Assembly (NCBI GenBank): GCA_017999915.1
Contig: JAGNKX010000008.1
Span: forward strand, 1-64,000
Direction of reading: 5' to 3'
From: Spirochaetota bacterium
Lineage (GTDB): Bacteria > Spirochaetota > UBA4802 > UBA5550
Length of the DNA: 64,000 nucleotides
Made by a program: the position numbers and the translations under genes. Positions 61,974 through 64,000 of this stretch are shown here, in pieces. Numbering within the stretch: the first letter of the stretch is position 1; every line of letters begins with the position of its first letter. Below the pieces are notes generated by a model, which saw nothing but the letters and a program-made list of their open reading frames with translations, ran no database searches and had not been told where the DNA came from.

Positions 61974-63209
61974 ATGACCGCCTACAAAGACAGGGATATC
62001 ATCACCATCCTCGGGAACATACCCGTATTCCAGGGACTCGCCGAGGCCGACTACGCGGAAATCATGCCGCTCCTGAAGCCGGAGAAATTCTCTCCCGGCG
62101 CCCATATCATCAAGGAGGGCACCCACGGCGATTCGATGTGCATCATCGTCAACGGCGCGGTCAAGATAACCAAGACCGGCGGGGACGGCGAGGAGATACT
62201 GCTGGACACCTTTTACGCCGGCTCCTATTTCGGCGAGTTTTCCCTGGTGGACAACATGCCCCGCTCGGCCAACGTCATCAGCCTGGAGGACACGGAGCTG
62301 TTCCGCCTCGAGAAGAAAACCTTCGATTCGCTGCTGGCGAAGAACGGCTCCATATCGGCCGCCTTTTACCGGAACTGCCTGGAGGAGACCTTCTCCCGCT
62401 TCAGGAACATCATCGCGAACTTCGCCTTCACGGAGCACACCCTCCGCCAGACCTCGACGAAGCTGGATGAGCTGGACCGCGATCTCTCCATGGCCAGGGA
62501 GGTGCAGGGCTATTTCATCAACCGGGAGCTCCTCGACCACGAGCATTCCTTCCTGCCGGGGGTGCGGCATTCCTACGTGTACAAGCCGTGCATCGCCATC
62601 GGGGGCGATTTCCTGAACGTGACGGAGCTCCGGCCCGGCCTGGCCGGGATTATCATAGCCGACGTCATGGGCCACGGCATCACCTCGGCCCTGGGCACCG
62701 GCGTGCTCAAGAGCGCCTATTCCATCGCGGTGAGAGAGCTGGGACAGAGGCCGACGCAGCTCATGAAATACCTCAGCCGCCATTTCCTGAAGGTCATTCC
62801 GGAGCTGTACGCCACCTGCTATTACGCCCTGGTGGACATGAAGAGGAAAAAGATCCAGCTCGCCAAGGGGGGCCATCCCCAGCCCCTGTTCTGGAAAAAC
62901 CGGCGCAAGGGCTTCATCGACATCCAGTGCCAGGGCACGGGCCTCGGCCTGGTGAAGAAGGCCCGCTTCGGCAGGGTGGAGTACTCCATCGAGCGGGGCG
63001 ACAGGATCCTCTTCTATACCGACGGCATCATCGAGCAGAAGAACCCCCGGGGGGAGATGTACTCCGAGGGACGCCTCCGGAACATCTTCAGGGACCTGAT
63101 ACTCCGGAACGACGGCGATATCGTGAATAACCTTTTCAAGGACATGACATCCTTCGCCTCCCGCAAGGCGCTGGAGGACGACGTCACCCTGTTCCTCCTG
63201 GAGTTCTGA
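61974..63209 (+). CDS. cyclic-nucleotide-binding domain fused to SpoIIE PP2C phosphatase, 411 aa
   Basis: A Crp-like cNMP domain (about residues 12-125) carries the phosphate-binding cassette YFGEFSLVDNMPRSANV, with the Gly-Glu and Arg that hold the cyclic phosphate. After a helical linker (DELDRDLSMAREVQGYF) the SpoIIE PP2C (about 180-411) has IGGDFLNV, IADVMGHGITSAL, YTDGIIEQKN and LEDDVTLFLLEF. cAMP should control dephosphorylation of a Ser/Thr partner. The two cyclases in the window could supply the ligand. Soluble and cytoplasmic. Confidence 0.9.
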   Translation: MTAYKDRDIITILGNIPVFQGLAEADYAEIMPLLKPEKFSPGAHIIKEGTHGDSMCIIVNGAVKITKTGGDGEEILLDTFYAGSYFGEFSLVDNMPRSANVISLEDTELFRLEKKTFDSLLAKNGSISAAFYRNCLEETFSRFRNIIANFAFTEHTLRQTSTKLDELDRDLSMAREVQGYFINRELLDHEHSFLPGVRHSYVYKPCIAIGGDFLNVTELRPGLAGIIIADVMGHGITSALGTGVLKSAYSIAVRELGQRPTQLMKYLSRHFLKVIPELYATCYYALVDMKRKKIQLAKGGHPQPLFWKNRRKGFIDIQCQGTGLGLVKKARFGRVEYSIERGDRILFYTDGIIEQKNPRGEMYSEGRLRNIFRDLILRNDGDIVNNLFKDMTSFASRKALEDDVTLFLLEF

Positions 63210-63625
63210 GGCGATCCTTCACGGTTAAACCCGGCCGTTCCCGCCCTGGCCATCAATCACTCTCTTCGGCCGCCTCTCATCACCGGAAAAACCGTCCGTT
63301 TCCGCCAATAGTTATGCTTTCATCCGCTTTTTTATCGCCAAAAATCTTAAAAACACAAGCCGTTCATTCTCCGGGAGTGGCCGTTCATTCCGTGCCCATT
63401 GACAGGGGTGTATAACTTTATATCTTTTTATAAGAAACACTGAGAGCATACAATACACAATTCGGCATGCTACGTCGCGGTCGGGCATTACTGATTCCTA
63501 CCGTGGCAATATGGACCCCCGGGAGGGCGAAGTCCTGATTGGCTTCTTCCGGACAGGTCATGTCTCATAGGGGCAAAAAAGCAAAAGGGGCGCAAAAACC
63601 GGATTTTTTTGGAGGATTCATTGAA
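63210..63625 (+). promoter_or_regulatory. long leader region of the final lipoprotein gene
   Basis: TTGACA at 63399-63404 and TATCTT at 63421-63426, 16 bp apart, are a candidate promoter, giving a leader of roughly 190 nt. No recognised riboswitch. GGAGGATTCATTGAA precedes the ATG. Confidence 0.4.
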
Positions 63626-64000
63626 ATGAAAAATTTGTTCAAGCCCGCGGCCTGCTGCCTGTTAATGGCGGCGATGTTGGCCTCCACTGCCTGCGAGAAC
63701 ATTGAGAAAAAGAAGGACAATAAAAGACTGCTTCCACTCCTTCTGCTGGGCTCCGTAACGGAGACAAGCTGGTACACGTTCATCGGCGGGAGCGGCAATG
63801 ACTATGCGAACTCTATTATGCAGACCGCCGACGGCGGGTACATAATTGCCGGCAATGCAACCAAAGACATTGCGTCCATGGGAGGGAAGACGCCGATCAA
63901 CCCGTATTCTGAGGGCTTTGATATGATCGTAGTGAAGCTCGATTTCAGAGGCGCTGTAGCCTGGCACACCTTCCTCGGAGAGAGCAGCTTTGAATTTGCC
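63626..64000 (+). CDS. beta-propeller-like (SBBP-type) lipoprotein, N-terminal part only
   Basis: The gene runs off the right edge. A lipoprotein signal ends in STACEN (Cys23). After a charged linker (KKKDNKR) comes a repeat-like unit WYTFIGGSGNDYANSIMQTADGGYIIAGNAT, then DMIVVKLDFRGAVAWHTFLG. This is the unit of SBBP/Kelch-like propellers seen in spirochaete surface lipoproteins: 'GG-x-G-x-D-x-A-x-x-x-x-x-T-x-DGG-Y-(I/V)-(I/V)-AG'. Probably an exported surface protein with several such blades outside the window. Start chosen for GGAGG upstream. Confidence 0.78.
   Translation, partial: MKNLFKPAACCLLMAAMLASTACENIEKKKDNKRLLPLLLLGSVTETSWYTFIGGSGNDYANSIMQTADGGYIIAGNATKDIASMGGKTPINPYSEGFDMIVVKLDFRGAVAWHTFLGESSFEFA

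Noticed and set aside
63460-63625. A c-di-GMP riboswitch in the leader of the last lipoprotein gene
   Set aside because: The region has A-rich and GGG/GCAAAA words, but the conserved GEMM core and flanking stems are absent.

Overview
The window is a GC-rich chromosomal segment with several AT-rich patches. It most likely comes from a Spirochaetota bacterium, probably near the Leptospira lineage. The evidence is 7TM-DISM/SpoIIE phosphatases, class III cyclases, 3D-domain and MORN lipoproteins, an HU protein with a Lys/Ala-rich N-terminal tail, and a canonical rpsB-tsf-pyrH-frr-uppS-cdsA-dxr-rseP locus. The taxonomic call is inference from gene content; there is no rRNA in the window.

Layout. 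Positions 1-3300 are an AT-rich, mobile-looking zone. It holds the end of a Y1/REP-type transposase, a 57-codon zinc-ribbon gene, GGTGTCAGAGTA motifs, a MORN lipoprotein plus long-form alcohol dehydrogenase pair, and a 211-bp element built of six consecutive hairpins. dnaE follows (3.3-6.8 kb). 6.9-16.4 kb carries envelope, methyltransferase and metabolic genes (3D-domain proteins, an XRE-cupin regulator, panC, an old-yellow-enzyme/FadH-like reductase). 16.7-23.3 kb carries a GT-C glycosyltransferase, a membrane-anchored LuxR regulator, a secreted tandem Tudor-knot-like protein, a J-domain protein, and a MarR gene with a perfect 20-bp palindrome followed by two hotdog thioesterases. 23.4-24.6 kb on the minus strand is a DAHP synthase gene preceded by what reads as an aromatic amino acid attenuator: a 23-codon leader peptide with ten consecutive Tyr/Phe/Trp codons, an RNA pairing downstream, and terminator hairpins. 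24.8-26.1 kb holds small genes, including a 42-codon ORF with promoter, strong ribosome site and terminator. 27.4-38.1 kb is signalling-rich (adenylate cyclase, a coiled-coil membrane protein, exonuclease III, DISM-SpoIIE-TPR phosphatase, PAS histidine kinase and NarL-type regulator). 38.3-40.3 kb has an AT-rich isochorismatase-family gene and a CoA-transferase. 41.3-48.6 kb is the translation/lipid/isoprenoid operon. 48.8-63.2 kb returns to signalling (second cyclase, DISM-SpoIIE phosphatase, chemoreceptor, GAF/HD-GYP protein, cNMP-SpoIIE phosphatase), with HU, an RRM protein, a Notum-like esterase lipoprotein, and a rhodanese/MauE pair. The right edge cuts a beta-propeller-like lipoprotein.

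How the genes work together. Two cyclases can make cAMP, and a protein with a canonical cAMP phosphate-binding cassette fused to a SpoIIE-type PP2C domain could read it. Two further PP2C outputs are tied to extracellular 7TM sensors. Intergenic spaces repeatedly hold a GC-skewed, nested inverted-repeat family (about seven copies or relatives). One copy sits inside the frr-uppS spacer.
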